Of a stretch of 64,000 nucleotides of DNA, positions 63,933-64,000 are shown one piece after another. The position numbers and the translations under genes were made by a program. The notes beneath the pieces are model-generated. The model saw only the letters and a list, made by a program, of their open reading frames with translations, did no database searches and had not been told where the DNA came from. Position 1 is the stretch's first letter. Each line of letters starts with the position of its first letter. This DNA is from Pseudomonas nitroreducens TX1 (GTDB lineage Bacteria > Pseudomonadota > Gammaproteobacteria > Pseudomonadales > Pseudomonadaceae). Where the stretch lies: NCBI RefSeq assembly GCF_000313755.1, contig NZ_AMZB01000081.1, forward strand, positions 23,310 through 87,309. Reading direction: 5' to 3'.

Positions 63933-64000
63933 GCGGTTCGCGAGCAAGCTCGCTCCTACAGGTAAGCACCGGTGCGCTCTTCGTAGGAGCGAGCTTGCTC
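63933..64000. repeat. Inverted pair of REP-type repeats, cut by the window edge
   Basis: GCGAGCAAGCTCGCTCCTAC at 63940-63959 and its inverse GTAGGAGCGAGCTTGCTC at 63983-64000 form a pair facing away from each other, the opposite arrangement of the two inner pairs. The right copy is truncated by the end of the window. Confidence 0.8.

Overview
The window reads as a core-chromosome segment of a Pseudomonas close to the P. aeruginosa group. GC content is high, and from memory the gene order largely follows P. aeruginosa PAO1 from the rml dTDP-rhamnose genes (about PA5164) down to the hut genes (about PA5098). Nearly all of it is housekeeping or conserved accessory metabolism. I see no prophage, insertion sequence, CRISPR array or toxin-antitoxin module. 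The species is an inference; no 16S gene is present.

Layout. 1-5.4 kb: a minus-strand surface-polysaccharide operon (family 2 glycosyltransferase, rmlB, rmlD, rmlA, rmlC, wzm, start of a probable wzt). 5.5-10.5 kb: tRNA-Thr, then a three-part EmrAB/NodT-type efflux pump with its MarR-family regulator. 10.8-18 kb: a methyltransferase, a polar amino-acid ABC importer, an LTA-synthase-like sulfatase and tRNA-Phe. 18-22.2 kb: yggX, mutY, asmA and a panZ-like gene. 22.3-27.4 kb: hisB-hisH-DUF2164-hisA-hisF and two tandem binding-protein paralogues. 27.4-33.9 kb: an envelope cluster (polysaccharide deacetylase, ctpA, envC), gpmI, then rhodanese-grxC-secB. 34-44 kb: a nitrogen-control block with a NrsZ-like small RNA, ntrC, ntrB, two DUF4124 genes, an MscS-family channel and glnA. 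44-57.8 kb: thiI, typA, the DUF2339/DUF3999 pair, the autotransporter esterase estA, fbp, DUF924 and two lipoproteins. 57.9-64 kb: histidine utilisation (hutF, hutC, hutD, hutH and a transport binding protein).

The strongest non-coding signal is at 34.27-34.60 kb. A near-consensus sigma-54 promoter is followed by four copies of a roughly 40-base unit, each a GGGG...CCCC stem ending in a short T-tract. With ntrBC nearby this fits the modular nitrogen-regulated sRNA NrsZ. glnA and hutH also carry clear sigma-54 promoters. The glnA promoter has an NtrC-type site about 108 bases upstream of the predicted start and a weaker one near -139. The hutH predicted start lies inside a perfect 14-base palindrome of the HutC-operator type. 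The window therefore holds a coherent nitrogen circuit: sensor and regulator, ammonium assimilation, a small RNA and a nitrogen-scavenging catabolic pathway.

Other points of interest are a pair of identical-class palindromes three helical turns apart at the MarR promoter, a 17-base perfect palindrome at the thiI promoter, two opposite copies of a paired-hairpin element, several REP-type repeats, and four perfect DnaA boxes in intergenic DNA. Because GC is high, many long antisense open frames exist; I judged these to be shadows and left them out.
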